A stretch of DNA of 64,000 nucleotides from Microbacterium sp. RU1D. Lineage in GTDB: Bacteria; Actinomycetota; Actinomycetes; Actinomycetales; Microbacteriaceae. The stretch covers positions 434,001 to 498,000 of the forward strand of contig NZ_FTPQ01000003.1 of NCBI RefSeq assembly GCF_900156435.1, given 5' to 3'. Below, in pieces: positions 1-8,873 of this stretch. The notes under the pieces were generated by a model. The model saw nothing but the letters and a program-made list of their open reading frames with translations, was not told where the DNA came from and made no database searches. A program made the translations under genes and the position numbers. Position 1 is the first letter of the stretch; each line of letters begins with the position of its first letter.

Positions 1-787
1 CCGGATCGGGTCCGTCGAGCGGTCGGAGGAGGCGGTCGAGGAATCGCCGCGTGCGCTCCTTCTCGGGTTGGGTGAACAGCGTCGCGGGCGCACCGCGCTC
101 GACGATCACCCCCTCGTCGAAGAAGAGCACCTCGTCGGCGACCTCGCGCGCGAAACCGAGCTCGTGGGTGACGATGACCATCGTCCACCCCTCGTTCGCG
201 AGCTCGCGCAGCACCTTCAGCACCTCGCCGACCAGCTCGGGGTCGAGGGCGCTGGTGGGCTCGTCGAAGAGCAGCAGATCGGGCTCCAGGGCGAGGGCGC
301 GGACGATCCCGACGCGCTGCTGCTGGCCGCCCGACAGCTCCGCCGGATACGCGTCCCGCTTCTCGGCGAGGCCGACACGCGCGAGCAGTCGCTCGGCGTT
401 CGCGACGGCTTCCGCTTTCGATACCCCGTGCGCCTGAACGGGCCCCTCGATGACGTTCTGGATGACGGTGAGGTGCGGGAAGAGGTTGTGGTGCTGGAAC
501 ACCATCGCCGAACGGTCACGCAGAGCGGCACGGTCGGTCTTGGCGGCCTTGCCGGCGAAGTCGACCCGCGGTCCGCCGTCGAACGCGACGACACCGCCGT
601 CGGGTGTCTCGAGACCGTTCAGGCAGCGCAACACCGTCGTCTTGCCCGAGCCGGACGGGCCGATCAGCACGAGCACGTCGCCACGGCGCACCTCGAGGTC
701 GACGCCGTCGAGCACGCGATTCGTGCCGAAGCTCTTCGTCAGCCCCGTGACCGACAGCAACGGGGCGGTGGGGTCAGTGGGCGACAT
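1..787 (-). CDS. Amino-acid ABC transporter ATP-binding protein (3' end cut by window)
   Basis: This is the nucleotide-binding subunit of a polar amino-acid importer; it hydrolyses ATP on the cytoplasmic face to drive the permease encoded next door. The reading frame runs off the left edge, so only about 262 residues are visible. I see the Walker A motif GPSGSGKTT near residue 37, the signature SGGQQQR near residue 143, Walker [14 protein letters not shown] just after it and the switch histidine in VIVTHE. The ATG at 785-787 lies inside the last codons of the upstream permease gene, a 14-nt overlap that implies translational coupling. The HisP/GlnQ-type sequence fits transport of glutamine, glutamate, histidine or arginine; the exact substrate cannot be read. 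Confidence 0.93.
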   Translation of the reverse strand, partial: MSPTDPTAPLLSVTGLTKSFGTNRVLDGVDLEVRRGDVLVLIGPSGSGKTTVLRCLNGLETPDGGVVAFDGGPRVDFAGKAAKTDRAALRDRSAMVFQHHNLFPHLTVIQNVIEGPVQAHGVSKAEAVANAERLLARVGLAEKRDAYPAELSGGQQQRVGIVRALALEPDLLLFDEPTSALDPELVGEVLKVLRELANEGWTMVIVTHELGFAREVADEVLFFDEGVIVERGAPATLFTQPEKERTRRFLDRLLRPLDGPDP

Positions 788-1439
788 GACGGTCCAGCCT
801 CTTCTCGAGGGCGTTCTGCCCGAACGACAGCACCAGGCAGAACAGCCAGTAGATGAGGGCCGCCTCGAGGTAGACGGCCATGAATTCGTACGAGAACGCC
901 GCGATGTTCTGCGCCTGCCGGAACAGCTCCGACACCAGGATGAGGGATGCCAGCGAGCTGTCCTTCACGAGCGAGATGAACGTGTTCGACAGCGGCGGCA
1001 CCGACACCCGCGCGGCCTGCGGCAGGATGATGCGCGTCAGCGTCTTGCGGGGTGACAGACCGACCGTGTGTGCGGCCTCCCACTGCCCGCGCGGGACGGA
1101 GAGGATCGCGGCGCGGATGACCTCGGCCGCGTACCCGCCGACGTTCAGCGAGAACGCGATCACGGCGGCGGGGAACGGGTCGATCACCACGCCCACGGCG
1201 GGCAGGCCGTAGAAGATGACGAACAGCTGCACGAGCAGCGGCGTCCCCCGGATGATCGAGATGTAGAACCGCGCGAAGCCCGACAGCACGACGTTCGGCG
1301 ACAGCCGCAGCAGCGCCATGAGCAACGCGATGACGAGACCGATCGCGAAGGAGGCGAGCGACAGCGGGATCGTGCCCGTGAGTCCGGCCAGCAGCATCGG
1401 CCAGAACGAGTCGAGCAGCAACGTCCACAGGTCGTTCAT
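774..1439 (-). CDS. Amino-acid ABC transporter permease (HisM/GlnP family)
   Basis: This 221-residue membrane protein forms the channel of the polar amino-acid importer. It has about five hydrophobic segments and the cytoplasmic EAA loop, here starting [12 protein letters not shown] around residues 138-149, which docks on the ATPase. Length is typical of the His/Glu/Gln/Arg/opine permease family. Its stop overlaps the ATPase start by 14 nt and it lies 123 bp downstream of the solute-binding lipoprotein gene on the same strand, so the three genes form one operon in the order binding protein, permease, ATPase. A single permease suggests a homodimeric channel. Confidence 0.94.
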   Translation of the reverse strand: MNDLWTLLLDSFWPMLLAGLTGTIPLSLASFAIGLVIALLMALLRLSPNVVLSGFARFYISIIRGTPLLVQLFVIFYGLPAVGVVIDPFPAAVIAFSLNVGGYAAEVIRAAILSVPRGQWEAAHTVGLSPRKTLTRIILPQAARVSVPPLSNTFISLVKDSSLASLILVSELFRQAQNIAAFSYEFMAVYLEAALIYWLFCLVLSFGQNALEKRLDRHVAH

Positions 1440-1483
1440 GAGCCTCCTTCTTCTTCCAGGGTGCGTGCGCGTCTCACGCGAGA

Positions 1484-1531
1484 GCGGACCATCCGCCTCT
1501 CACGCTAGGGGGTCCGAGGCGGATGATCCGC
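1484..1531 (-). terminator. Imperfect hairpin between binding-protein and permease genes
   Basis: The arms GCGGACCATCCGCCTC and GAGGCGGATGATCCGC pair around a 16-nt loop with two small bulges. It sits in the 123-bp gap between the lipoprotein gene and the permease. Such intergenic stem-loops commonly attenuate transcription or protect the 5' mRNA so that the binding protein is made in excess; that role is inferred. Confidence 0.5.
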
Positions 1532-1562
1532 GGGGTTTACAGCGCGCGATCGCGCCGCGGGG

Positions 1563-2369
1563 TCACTGGGTGACGTCGGCGCCGAAGTACTTCTCGCTGA
1601 TCTGGGCCAGTGTGCCGTCGGCGCGCAGTTCCTCGAGCGCGGTGTCGACGGCCTGTGCCAGCGCGTCCTGGCCCTTCTTGAAGGCGAAGGCGCTCTCGGA
1701 GGTGTCCTCTGTCTCGGCGGCGACCTTGAGACCCGTGGGGCTGTTGGTCTTCTCGTAGTCGAGGTAGGTGAGCTGGTCGTTGATCGTGGCATCCACGCGG
1801 CCCTGCTTGAGGAGGGCGACGGCCTGGGCCCAACCCTCGACGGCCTCGACCTGCGCACCGCTGGAGGTGGCGAGCTCGTACCAGTTGCTCGTGAGCGACT
1901 GCGCCGTGGTCTTGCCGGACAGGTCGGCGAAGCTCGAGATCGCGTTGTCGTCCTCGGTGGTCACGATGACGCCGCGCGAGACGGTGTAGGGCGCGCTGAA
2001 CGTGTACTTCTGCTCGCGCTCCGCGTTGATCGAGACCTGGTTGGCGATGACGTCGAACCGACCGGCGTCGAGGCCGGCGAAGATGGCATCCCACTGGGTC
2101 TCCTGGAACTTCACCTGCAGGCCGAGCTTGTCGGCGACGGCCTCGGCGATCTCGACGTCGAAGCCGGTGAGCTCTCCCGCACCCTCGTGGTAGGAGAAGG
2201 GACGGTAGGTCCCCTCCGTGGCGACGGTCAGGGTGCCGCCCGAAACGAGGTCGTACTCCGAGCCGGCGTCGGAGGACGTTCCGGACGTGGCGCCGCCGCT
2301 GCAGGCGGTCAGCGCGAGGGCGCTCAGGCCCAGGGTGGCGGCGAGGACGGTCAGACGACGACGGGGCAT
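1563..2369 (-). CDS. Amino-acid ABC transporter substrate-binding lipoprotein (family 3)
   Basis: This 268-residue protein is the extracellular receptor of the importer. The N-terminus MPRRRLTVLAATLGLSALA leads into a lipobox LTAC, so the mature protein should be anchored by a lipidated cysteine at residue 23. The rest is a bacterial extracellular solute-binding family 3 fold, with the hallmark GFDVEIAEAVADKLG after a GTYRPFSY stretch, as in cystine, glutamine and arginine receptors. I chose the ATG at 2367-2369 because a GGAAC lies a few bases upstream; an in-frame ATG at 2384 adds only five residues. It is the first gene of the operon with the permease and ATPase. Substrate is not determined. 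Confidence 0.9.
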   Translation of the reverse strand: MPRRRLTVLAATLGLSALALTACSGGATSGTSSDAGSEYDLVSGGTLTVATEGTYRPFSYHEGAGELTGFDVEIAEAVADKLGLQVKFQETQWDAIFAGLDAGRFDVIANQVSINAEREQKYTFSAPYTVSRGVIVTTEDDNAISSFADLSGKTTAQSLTSNWYELATSSGAQVEAVEGWAQAVALLKQGRVDATINDQLTYLDYEKTNSPTGLKVAAETEDTSESAFAFKKGQDALAQAVDTALEELRADGTLAQISEKYFGADVTQ

Positions 2370-2451
2370 AGCTGTTCCAGACATGTGTGAGGAGGGGGTG
2401 ACGGCGGCCTCGCGGGCCGCGCGGACGTGCGCGTGCTGTGCTGTACGGCGC

Positions 2452-2485
2452 AGGGTGCGCTGCGGTGCGGTGCTGTTCGCACCCT
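2452..2485. other. Short inverted repeat upstream of the binding-protein gene
   Basis: AGGGTGCG and CGCACCCT are separated by 18 nt in the 187-bp leader region upstream of the lipoprotein gene. It could be an operator or a leader hairpin. Nothing else recognisable, such as a riboswitch, is visible between 2370 and 2556. Confidence 0.25.
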
Positions 2486-2556
2486 CCAGCACAACACACC
2501 GGCGCGCTCCGGTCTTCCCGGATGACGCTGTGTTGCACGTCCGTGCAGCGCGCACG

Positions 2557-2594
2557 CAGAAGCCCCGCCGGCACGAGGCACGGCGGGGCTTCTG
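2557..2594 (-). terminator. Terminator after rplA
   Basis: A perfect 14-bp stem CAGAAGCCCCGCCG / CGGCGGGGCTTCTG with a 10-nt loop begins 12 nt after the rplA stop codon. There is no strong T-run, which is usual for high-GC actinobacterial terminators. Confidence 0.8.
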
Positions 2595-2605
2595 TGAGAC
2601 GAACG

Positions 2606-3298
2606 TCAGACGATGGCGTTGACGTCCAGCGGGATGCCGGGACCGAAGGTGGTCGACACGGCGCCCTTCTGGATGTAGCGGCCCTTCGAGCTGGACGGCT
2701 TGAGGCGGACGATCTCCTCGAGCGCGGCCTTCAAGTTCTCGTCGAGCTGCTCGGCCGAGAACGAGGCCTTGCCGACGACGAAGTGCACGTTGGCGTGCTT
2801 GTCGACGCGGAACTCGATCTTTCCGCCCTTGATCTCCTCGACGGCCTTGGCCGGGTTGGGGGTCACGGTGCCGGTCTTGGGGTTCGGCATGAGGCCGCGG
2901 GGTCCGAGGACCTTACCGAGGCGACCGACCTGGCCCATGAGCTCGGGCGTGGCGACGGCGGCGTCGAACGACGTGTAGCCGGCCGCGACCTTCTCGATGA
3001 GGTCGGTGCCACCGACCTCGTCGGCGCCGGCGGCGAGGGCCGCCTCGGCCGCGGGGCCGTTGGCGAAGACGATGACGCGCGCGGTCTTACCCGTGCCGTG
3101 GGGCAGGATGACCGTGCCGCGGACCATCTGGTCTGCCTTACGGGGGTCGACCGAGAGCTTCAGCGCGACCTCGACGGTCGAGTCGAACTTCTTCGAGCCG
3201 GTCTCCTTCGCCAGGGCGACGGCCTCGGCGGGGGTGTAGAACGTGTCGGCCGCGATCTTCTCAGCAGCGGCGCGGAATGCCTTGGACTTGGTAGCCAT
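2606..3298 (-). CDS. rplA: 50S ribosomal protein L1
   Basis: L1 binds 23S rRNA at the L1 stalk and helps release deacylated tRNA from the E site; in many bacteria it also represses its own mRNA. The 230-residue length matches the family. The start at 3296-3298 is set by [15 protein letters not shown], a normal L1 N-terminus, and by GGGAG upstream. The conserved stretch [12 protein letters not shown] near residues 129-140 and the preceding [11 protein letters not shown] region are intact. It lies 11 bp after rplK on the same strand, the standard L11-L1 pair, and ends in a strong terminator. Confidence 0.99.
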   Translation of the reverse strand: MATKSKAFRAAAEKIAADTFYTPAEAVALAKETGSKKFDSTVEVALKLSVDPRKADQMVRGTVILPHGTGKTARVIVFANGPAAEAALAAGADEVGGTDLIEKVAAGYTSFDAAVATPELMGQVGRLGKVLGPRGLMPNPKTGTVTPNPAKAVEEIKGGKIEFRVDKHANVHFVVGKASFSAEQLDENLKAALEEIVRLKPSSSKGRYIQKGAVSTTFGPGIPLDVNAIV

Positions 3299-3309
3299 TG
3301 TTATCTCCC

Positions 3310-3741
3310 TCAGTCCTCGACCGTGATGCCCATGGAGCGGGCGGTGCCGGCGATGATCTTCGAGGCGGCCTCGATGTCGTTCGCGTTCAGGTCGGGCTGC
3401 TTCGTGGTGGCGATCTCGCGGACCTGCTCCTTGGTCAGCTTGCCGACCTTGGTGGTGTGCGGGGTGGGCGAGCCCTTCGCGAGGCCGGCGGCCTTCTTGA
3501 TGAGCTCTGCAGCCGGGGGCGTCTTCAGGATGAACGTGAAGCTGCGGTCCTCGTAGACGGTGATCTCGACGGGGATGACGTTGCCGCGCTGGGCCTCGGT
3601 CGCCGCGTTGTACGCCTTGCAGAACTCCATGATGTTGACGCCGTGCTGACCGAGCGCCGGACCGATCGGCGGCGCGGGGTTGGCCGCGCCCGCCTTGATC
3701 TGGAGCTTGATCAGGCCGGTCACCTTTTTCTTGGGTGCCAT
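3310..3741 (-). CDS. rplK: 50S ribosomal protein L11
   Basis: L11 forms the GTPase-associated centre of the large subunit with 23S rRNA and contacts elongation factors and RelA/Rsh. The 143-residue protein begins [18 protein letters not shown] and carries the proline-rich [19 protein letters not shown] segment that binds thiostrepton-type antibiotics. GAGAGGAAAAGGAT supplies a ribosome-binding site before the ATG at 3739-3741. It is co-directional with rplA. Unusually, nusG does not lie immediately upstream: about 1.86 kb of inserted material separates them, so rplK probably needs its own promoter in the region 3742-3980. Confidence 0.99.
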   Translation of the reverse strand: MAPKKKVTGLIKLQIKAGAANPAPPIGPALGQHGVNIMEFCKAYNAATEAQRGNVIPVEITVYEDRSFTFILKTPPAAELIKKAAGLAKGSPTPHTTKVGKLTKEQVREIATTKQPDLNANDIEAASKIIAGTARSMGITVED

Positions 3742-3980
3742 ATCCTTTTCCTCTCTCGAGCGGGACCCTCGCGGCTCCCTCTCTCCCGCACGCCCGGCGG
3801 TTCCGGGCAGCGGTCGTCGCACGCTGACGCACGCAACCTTGCCATTGTACGCGACGCGCGCCGTTTCGGCATCCGCTACCCATCCTTCCTCCCCCGCTTC
3901 CGCCCCCGCCCCGGCACGCCCCCGGCGCGCGCCCCCGCGCGCCCCCTCCCCCCGCGCGCCCCCTCCCCGGCGCCCCCTCC
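3742..3980. other. Gene-free leader of rplK with C-rich low-complexity tract
   Basis: No gene is supported here. The left part should contain the rplK promoter and leader, although I cannot pick a convincing -35/-10 pair. Positions 3898-3980 are almost pure C and G with repeated CCCCCTCC and GCGCGCCCC words. Confidence 0.5.
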
Positions 3981-4049
3981 CCGATAAACGCCATCGGTGC
4001 CGAAACACGGTGTGACGCCGCAAGCCTCGACACGGACGGCGTTTATCGG
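3981..4049. repeat. Palindromic element, GATAAACGCC family, copy 1
   Basis: The 69-nt unit starts CCGATAAACGCC and ends GGCGTTTATCGG, forming a 12-bp outer stem, with an inner GTGCCGAAACACGG arm that can pair weakly. Two further copies lie at 5086 and 5459. Copies 1 and 2 flank the DUF559 gene. The conserved ends and variable middle resemble REP/BIME or miniature mobile elements rather than a terminator. Confidence 0.85.
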
Positions 4050-4114
4050 CGGAGCGCGGCCGGGTTATCCACACCCGGGCACCGCGAGCGGGCCGTTTGC
4101 GCCACCCTCGGCGG

Positions 4115-5074
4115 ATGGATGCCGACTTTCCCGCGTTCCGCAACGCGCCTCTCCCGTTGTTCGCCGCGGCCGAGACCCCCTCACCCGGATCGCACCCGTC
4201 GCGCGACCCGCACCTGCATCGCGTCCGGCCCGGGGTGTACACGGAACTGAACGAGTGGGCGGCGCTGCCGCCGTGGGACAGATATCTCCTGCGCGTGCAC
4301 GCGTTCCGGCTCGTGAACGCCGGTGCGGTGTTCTCCCACGAATCGGCAGCGGCTCTGTACGGCCTCCCCACCTTCGGCCACCCCCGGCACATCCACCTCT
4401 TCGACGCCCGACGCGCGCGCTCGGTCGCCTACGGCGACGTGCGCGTCCACACGAGCGCCGACCGTCGCCGCATCGTCGAGAGCGACGGCATCCGGTGCTC
4501 CCCTCTCGCCGACGTCGTGGTCGACCTCGCGCGCGTCCTGCCGCCCGCCTTCGCACTCGCGGTCGCGGATGCCGCCCTCCGGACCGGGGCGATCACCTCG
4601 ACCGAGCTGCTCGACCTCGCCGCGGCTCAGCGCAATCCGCGCAGTCGGAGGAAGCTCGACTGGGTGCTGGGCCGTGGCGATCAGCGGTCGGAATCCGTGG
4701 GCGAGTCGGTGAGCCGTGCGGTCATCGAGTGGTGCGGGTTCCCCGCCGTCGACCTGCAGACCGAGCATCGCGTCGGCGGACGCGCCTACCGATCCGACTT
4801 CTGCTGGCCGGAGCATCGGGTGATCGGCGAGTTCGACGGCTGGACGAAGTACGACCGTCACGACCCGGAGGCCGCTGCCGAGGCCGTCCGGGCGGAGAAG
4901 ACCCGCGAAGACGCACTGCGACGTGCGGGGTGGCGCATCGCGAGATGGGATTACGGCGGTGCGCTCAGGGTCGACGGCCTCCGTGAGGCGTTGAGGGCGG
5001 CGGGCCTGCCCGTGGTGTCGCGGATCGATGGGCGCAACCTCCGCGGCGTCGGACTCAACCCGCGTTCGGAGTAG
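4115..5074 (+). CDS. DUF559-type protein with AbiEi-like N-terminal and PD-(D/E)XK-like C-terminal domain
   Basis: The 319-residue protein has an N-terminal half like the AbiEi-type winged-helix antitoxin domain, including the [14 protein letters not shown] stretch, and a C-terminal half like DUF559/very-short-patch-repair endonucleases: [18 protein letters not shown] supplies the spaced D...E-x-D acidic residues of a PD-(D/E)XK fold, followed by [15 protein letters not shown] helix. Function is not proven; nicking or binding DNA is a reasonable expectation. It is the only plus-strand gene in the minus-strand secE-nusG-rplK-rplA block and is flanked by palindromic elements at both ends, which suggests an inserted module. 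I chose the ATG at 4115; a TTG 18 nt upstream is possible and neither has a clear ribosome-binding site. Confidence 0.8.
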   Translation: MDADFPAFRNAPLPLFAAAETPSPGSHPSRDPHLHRVRPGVYTELNEWAALPPWDRYLLRVHAFRLVNAGAVFSHESAAALYGLPTFGHPRHIHLFDARRARSVAYGDVRVHTSADRRRIVESDGIRCSPLADVVVDLARVLPPAFALAVADAALRTGAITSTELLDLAAAQRNPRSRRKLDWVLGRGDQRSESVGESVSRAVIEWCGFPAVDLQTEHRVGGRAYRSDFCWPEHRVIGEFDGWTKYDRHDPEAAAEAVRAEKTREDALRRAGWRIARWDYGGALRVDGLREALRAAGLPVVSRIDGRNLRGVGLNPRSE

Positions 5075-5085
5075 CCGTGCTGCCG

Positions 5086-5153
5086 CGATAAACGCCGCCC
5101 GTGCCGAAACACGATCCGCCACCGCGTGTCTCGATGCAGACGGCGTTTGTCGG
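5086..5153. repeat. Palindromic element, GATAAACGCC family, copy 2
   Basis: This copy begins 11 bp after the DUF559 stop codon. It has CGATAAACGCC at the left and GGCGTTTGTCGG at the right, one substitution from copies 1 and 3, and inner arms CGAAACACG and CGTGTCTCG that pair well. It is in the same orientation as copy 1. Confidence 0.85.
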
Positions 5154-5155
5154 GG

Positions 5156-5458
5156 CCAGCGCGGTAGCGGCGCGGCGGCGCCGCGGCGGTAGCTCGGCGG
5201 CGGCGCGGCAGCGGCGCGGCGGTAGCTCGGCGGCGGCGCGGCAGCGGCGCGGCGGTAGCTCGGCGGCGGCGCGGCAGCGGCGCGGCGGGCGGCAGCGCGG
5301 CGGTAGCTCGGCGGCGGCCCCGCGGGCGGGCGGCGGCGGGCGGCAGCGCGGCGGCGCCGCGGCGGTAGCGCGGCGGCGGCGCGGCGGGCGGGCGGCGCGG
5401 CGGGCGGCAGCGCGGCGGTAGCTCGGCGGCGGCGCGGCGGGCGGGCGGCGGGCGGCGG
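5156..5458. repeat. 33-bp GC-only tandem repeat array
   Basis: Three perfect adjacent 33-bp units lie at 5188-5220, 5221-5253 and 5254-5286, each beginning GGTAGCTCGG; degenerate partial units follow at 5302 and 5418. The sequence is almost entirely G and C built from GGC and GCG words. Open frames cross it in several phases but translate to Arg/Ala/Gly repeats, so I treat it as non-coding satellite DNA. It lies exactly between palindromic copies 2 and 3. Confidence 0.85.
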
Positions 5459-5526
5459 CGATAAACGCCGTGCGTGCCGAGACACGGTCCGGCGCCGCGT
5501 GTCTGGGCAGCGACGGCGTTTATCGG
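5459..5526. repeat. Palindromic element, GATAAACGCC family, copy 3
   Basis: CGATAAACGCC and GGCGTTTATCGG form the outer stem, and CGAGACACG / CGTGTCTGG form an inner arm. It abuts the tandem array on its left and lies 23 bp from the nusG terminator on its right. Confidence 0.85.
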
Positions 5527-5548
5527 CGAGGAAGCGTGGGAGAACGGC

Positions 5549-5583
5549 GAACGCCCCGCCGGACGGAGCCGGGCGGGGCGTTC
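5549..5583 (-). terminator. Terminator after nusG
   Basis: GAACGCCCCGCC and GGCGGGGCGTTC form a perfect 12-bp stem with an 11-nt loop, starting 18 nt beyond the nusG stop. It should end the secE-nusG transcript and so uncouple it from rplK. Confidence 0.8.
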
Positions 5584-5600
5584 GCAGGACGCGCGGGGCG

Positions 5601-6722
5601 TCAGACCATCTTGGTGACCTGGTCGAACGACAGCTCGACGGGGGTCTCGCGCTCGAAGAGGGAGACGAGCACGGTGAGCTTGCCGCTTTCGGGCTTGATC
5701 TCGCTGATCGTGCCGGGGAGGCCCGCGAACGAGCCTTCCTTGATCGTGATCGTCTCGCCTGCCTCGAAGTCGACCTCGGCGGGGATGACGCGCTGAGCGG
5801 TCGGAGCGCCCTTGGCGGCGCCGGCCTTGGCGGGAGCGGACTCCTTGACCTCGACGAGGCTCTTCAGCATGTTGAAGGCCTCTTCGAAGCGCAGCGGCGT
5901 CGGGTTGTGGGCGTTGCCCACGAAGCCGGTGACGCCGGGGGTGTGGCGGACGACCGACCAGGTGTCTTCGTTGAGGTCCATGCGCACCAGCACGTAGCCG
6001 GGGATGCGCACGCGGTTGACCATCTTGCGCTGGCCGTTCTTGATCTCGACGACGTCCTCCATCGGGACCTCGACCTGGTAGATGTCGTCCTCGACCTCGA
6101 GCGTCGACTTGCGCTGCTCGATGTTGGCCTTCACCTTGCGCTCGAATCCGGCGTAGGAGTGGATGACGTACCACTTGCCCGGGAGCATGCGCAGCTCGGT
6201 GCGGAAGGCCTCGTACGGGTCGACGTCCTCATCGTCCGTGGCGTCGACGTCGGTGGCGGCGTCGGCGGGCGACTCGTCGGCCTCGGCCTCGTCGACGACG
6301 GATGCCGCCGCGGAGACCTCCTCGACGAAGTCCTCATCGAGCACGGGAGCGTCGGGCTCGCCGTTGATGTCGGGGCCGTCGTAGGGGGTGACCTCGTCGG
6401 CGGCTTCCGCGGCCTCTTCGGCCTGCTCTTCGGCGAGGGAGTCCGTCAGCACGTCGGCTGCGGCTTCGGCCTCGCTGGTCTCGTCGATCTCGAGAGCGTC
6501 GTTCACGATCGCGTCCGCCTCCGGGTCGGTGATGTCGATGTCGCCGAGGTCGGCGTCATCGTCGTCGGTCTCGTCGTCGACGATGTGGACGGCGGTGTGC
6601 TCAGCCGAGTCGGAGGCGCGCTCCTGGGACTCGAGCACGTTGCCCTCCTGGGCCTCGTCGTCCTCGCTCGACTGCTCGGCGGCCGTCGCCCAATCGGCGT
6701 CGTCGACATATCTTTCAGACAC
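5601..6722 (-). CDS. nusG: Transcription termination/antitermination factor NusG
   Basis: NusG travels with RNA polymerase, modulates pausing and couples to Rho or ribosomal S10. The 373-residue protein has a roughly 180-residue acidic, Glu/Asp/Ala-rich N-terminal extension that is usual in Actinobacteria, then the NGN domain starting [16 protein letters not shown], and a C-terminal KOW domain containing [18 protein letters not shown]. The ATG at 6722 has GGAAGAG upstream. It follows secE by 60 bp on the same strand. Its usual partner rplK is displaced by an inserted segment and nusG has its own terminator. Confidence 0.98.
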   Translation of the reverse strand: MSERYVDDADWATAAEQSSEDDEAQEGNVLESQERASDSAEHTAVHIVDDETDDDDADLGDIDITDPEADAIVNDALEIDETSEAEAAADVLTDSLAEEQAEEAAEAADEVTPYDGPDINGEPDAPVLDEDFVEEVSAAASVVDEAEADESPADAATDVDATDDEDVDPYEAFRTELRMLPGKWYVIHSYAGFERKVKANIEQRKSTLEVEDDIYQVEVPMEDVVEIKNGQRKMVNRVRIPGYVLVRMDLNEDTWSVVRHTPGVTGFVGNAHNPTPLRFEEAFNMLKSLVEVKESAPAKAGAAKGAPTAQRVIPAEVDFEAGETITIKEGSFAGLPGTISEIKPESGKLTVLVSLFERETPVELSFDQVTKMV

Positions 6723-6782
6723 TGTGATCTCTTCCGTTCAGTGGCGGCCGCTCTCGGCGCCGCGCGTCCGCCCAGACGCCGG

Positions 6783-7058
6783 TCAGGCGCCGGCGGTACC
6801 GGGGACGCCGAAGACGGCGGTGGTGATCCACACGAACAACACGTCGAGGCCGTAGACGATCGCCATCATGACGACGACGAACCCGAGGACGACGGCGGTG
6901 AACTTGAACAGTTCCTGCCGCGTCGGCGTGACGACCTTGCGAAGTTCCGCGAAGACCTGACGAATGAAGAGAGCGATCCGCGCGAAGAAGTTCAGCTTCT
7001 TCTCGCGGGGCGCGCCGCGGTCTGCGACGACCTCGCCCTTCGCCTCGTCTTGCGTCAT
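6783..7058 (-). CDS. secE: Preprotein translocase subunit SecE
   Basis: SecE is the essential small clamp subunit of the SecYEG translocon in the cytoplasmic membrane. The 91-residue protein has a charged cytoplasmic N-terminus, the conserved amphipathic helix with RQVFAELRKVVTPTRQEL and one C-terminal transmembrane helix FTAVVLGFVVVMMAIVYGL. I use the ATG at 7056-7058 (MTQDEAKGE); longer frames would run into the tRNA gene. It is followed by nusG and preceded by tRNA-Trp, the classical bacterial order. Confidence 0.97.
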   Translation of the reverse strand: MTQDEAKGEVVADRGAPREKKLNFFARIALFIRQVFAELRKVVTPTRQELFKFTAVVLGFVVVMMAIVYGLDVLFVWITTAVFGVPGTAGA

Positions 7059-7100
7059 CGAACCACCCAGGTCTCTGTCTGTGCCAGCGTGCGCTGTGCG

Positions 7101-7173
<73 letters not shown>

Positions 7174-7424
7174 AAGATCCCGAAGGATCCAGGATGCGAA
7201 ACCGGCGCGCTTCCGCCTGGTATTCCTCGGGGAGGGATGCCGCGCGCCCGGGGGCACAGCGAAAGAATGCAGATTTCGACTGCACTCCCCAGTCTATGTC
7301 ATGTCCCCCGGTGAGGCGAACCGGGCAGGCTGCGAAGGGCCTCGACCGCGACCGTCCGACCCGGCAGCGGGCGCGGGCCGGGGCATCCGCCCGCCTCCCC
7401 CACCGTCGACGGATCCAGGAACGC
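7174..7424. other. Gene-free spacer upstream of tRNA-Trp
   Basis: No gene is supported. On the minus strand TAGACT (plus 7291-7296) could be the -10 box of the tRNA-Trp/secE/nusG promoter, which would give a leader of about 110 nt; I see no good -35. Confidence 0.3.
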
Positions 7425-7465
7425 GCGAACCCCCCGGGCCCGTCTGCCGGGTCCGGAGGGTTCGC
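7425..7465 (-). terminator. Terminator after the aldehyde dehydrogenase gene
   Basis: The arms starting GCGAACCCCCCGGGCCC and ending GGGTCCGGAGGGTTCGC pair with few mismatches around a 7-nt loop, 12 nt beyond the dehydrogenase stop codon. Confidence 0.75.
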
Positions 7466-7476
7466 ACGCGGTCCGA

Positions 7477-8838
7477 TCAGACCGTGCGGATGAGCTTCTT
7501 GTTCACGAACTCGTCGGCCGCGAGCAGACCCATCTCGCGGGAGGTGCCGCTGCGCTTCACGCCGCCGAACGGCAGCTCGGGCGAGTCGGCGAGCACGACG
7601 TTGACGTAGACCATGCCGGCCTCGATCCTGTCGGCGATGCGCTCGGCCTGCTCGGCATCCGTCGTGAAGACGTACGAGCCGAGGCCGTAGCCGGTGTCGT
7701 TGGCGAGGGCCACCGCCTCGTCCTCGCCCGAGACGCGGTAGATTACGCCGACGGGGCCGAAGAACTCCTCGCCGTAGGCGTCCATGTCCTTCGTGACGCC
7801 CGTGAGCACGGTGCCCGGGTAGAAGGCGCCGTCGCGCTTTCCACCGACCTCGACGGTGGCGCCCTGCGACACGGCGCGCTGCACCTGCTCGTCGAGACGC
7901 TCGGCCGCGGTGAGCGACGACAGCGGGCCCAGCACCGTGTCGTCCGCGAACGGGTCGCCGACCTTGGCCTCGCCGAGGGCGGCGGTGAACTTCGACAGGA
8001 ACCCGTCGTAGAGGTCATCGGCGACGATGAAACGCTTGGCGGCGTTGCACGACTGGCCGTTGTTGTCGAGGCGGGCGTCGACGGCGGCCTGCACGGCGGC
8101 ATCGAGGTCGTCGGTGGAGAGCAGGATGAACGGGTCGGACCCGCCGAGCTCGAGCGCCACCTTCTTGAGGTTGCGGCCGGCGATCTCGGCGACGGCGGCA
8201 CCGGCGCGCTCGGACCCGGTCACCGAGACGCCCTGCACGCGGCGGTCGGCGATGATGGTCGCCGCCTGGTCGTTGGTCACGCGGATGTTGACGTAGGCGC
8301 CCTCGGGAAGACCCGCGTCGCGATAGATCTGCTGCAGGGCCTCGGCGGACTCGGGGCACTGGGGGGCGTGCTTGAGCAGGATGGTGTTCCCCACCGCCAG
8401 GTTGGGCGCCGCGAAACGGGCCACCTGATAGTAAGGGAAGTTCCACGGCATGATGCCCAGGAGCACACCCAGCGGCGACCGGCGGATGACCGCGGTGCCT
8501 TCGCCGAGGATGTCGAGCGGGGTGTCGCCGGTGATCTTGTCGATGTTGTCGGCGTAGTACTCGGTGATGTCGGCGGCGAAGTCGACCTCGCCGAGCGCGG
8601 CCTCGAGGGGCTTGCCCATCTCGCGCACGATGATCGCGGCGAGCTCGTCGCGGCGCTCGCGGTGCAGCTCGGCCACGCGGCGGATCGCGGCGGCGCGCTC
8701 GGCGGGAGCGGTGCGCGACCAGACGCCGAACCCGTCGTGGGCGGAGGCGATGGCGGCCTCCACCGCGTCGTCGGTCAGGCTGTCGTACTCGGCGAGGGTC
8801 TCGCCGGTGGCGGGATTGACGACGGCGTAGTCGCTCAT
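7477..8838 (-). CDS. gabD: NAD(P)-dependent aldehyde dehydrogenase, probably succinate-semialdehyde dehydrogenase
   Basis: This 453-residue enzyme oxidises an aldehyde to its acid with NAD(P)+. The family landmarks are present: MPWNFPYYQ near residue 130, the general-base glutamate in LELGGSDPF near 230 and the catalytic cysteine in [12 protein letters not shown] near 265, with EEFFGPV and the PFGGVKRSG end motif. It lies last in a minus-strand group with an amine oxidase and a GABA-type transaminase, so the natural substrate is most likely succinate semialdehyde or 4-aminobutanal from putrescine. The short 453-residue form matches SSADH-like proteins of Actinobacteria. Exact substrate is inferred from context. 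Confidence 0.85.
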   Translation of the reverse strand: MSDYAVVNPATGETLAEYDSLTDDAVEAAIASAHDGFGVWSRTAPAERAAAIRRVAELHRERRDELAAIIVREMGKPLEAALGEVDFAADITEYYADNIDKITGDTPLDILGEGTAVIRRSPLGVLLGIMPWNFPYYQVARFAAPNLAVGNTILLKHAPQCPESAEALQQIYRDAGLPEGAYVNIRVTNDQAATIIADRRVQGVSVTGSERAGAAVAEIAGRNLKKVALELGGSDPFILLSTDDLDAAVQAAVDARLDNNGQSCNAAKRFIVADDLYDGFLSKFTAALGEAKVGDPFADDTVLGPLSSLTAAERLDEQVQRAVSQGATVEVGGKRDGAFYPGTVLTGVTKDMDAYGEEFFGPVGVIYRVSGEDEAVALANDTGYGLGSYVFTTDAEQAERIADRIEAGMVYVNVVLADSPELPFGGVKRSGTSREMGLLAADEFVNKKLIRTV

Positions 8839-8873
8839 GATGCTCCTTCTCGTTTCGTTGTCGGCTGGTGCGG

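Noticed and set aside
2370..2556. Riboswitch or T-box in the leader of the amino-acid binding-protein gene
   Set aside because: Only a short GC inverted repeat is seen; no T-box or known aptamer motif is present.
5101..5421. Open frames through the GC tandem array encoding Arg/Ala/Gly repeats
   Set aside because: The frames follow from GC-only repeats in every phase, with no start signal or family similarity; the array is better seen as satellite DNA.
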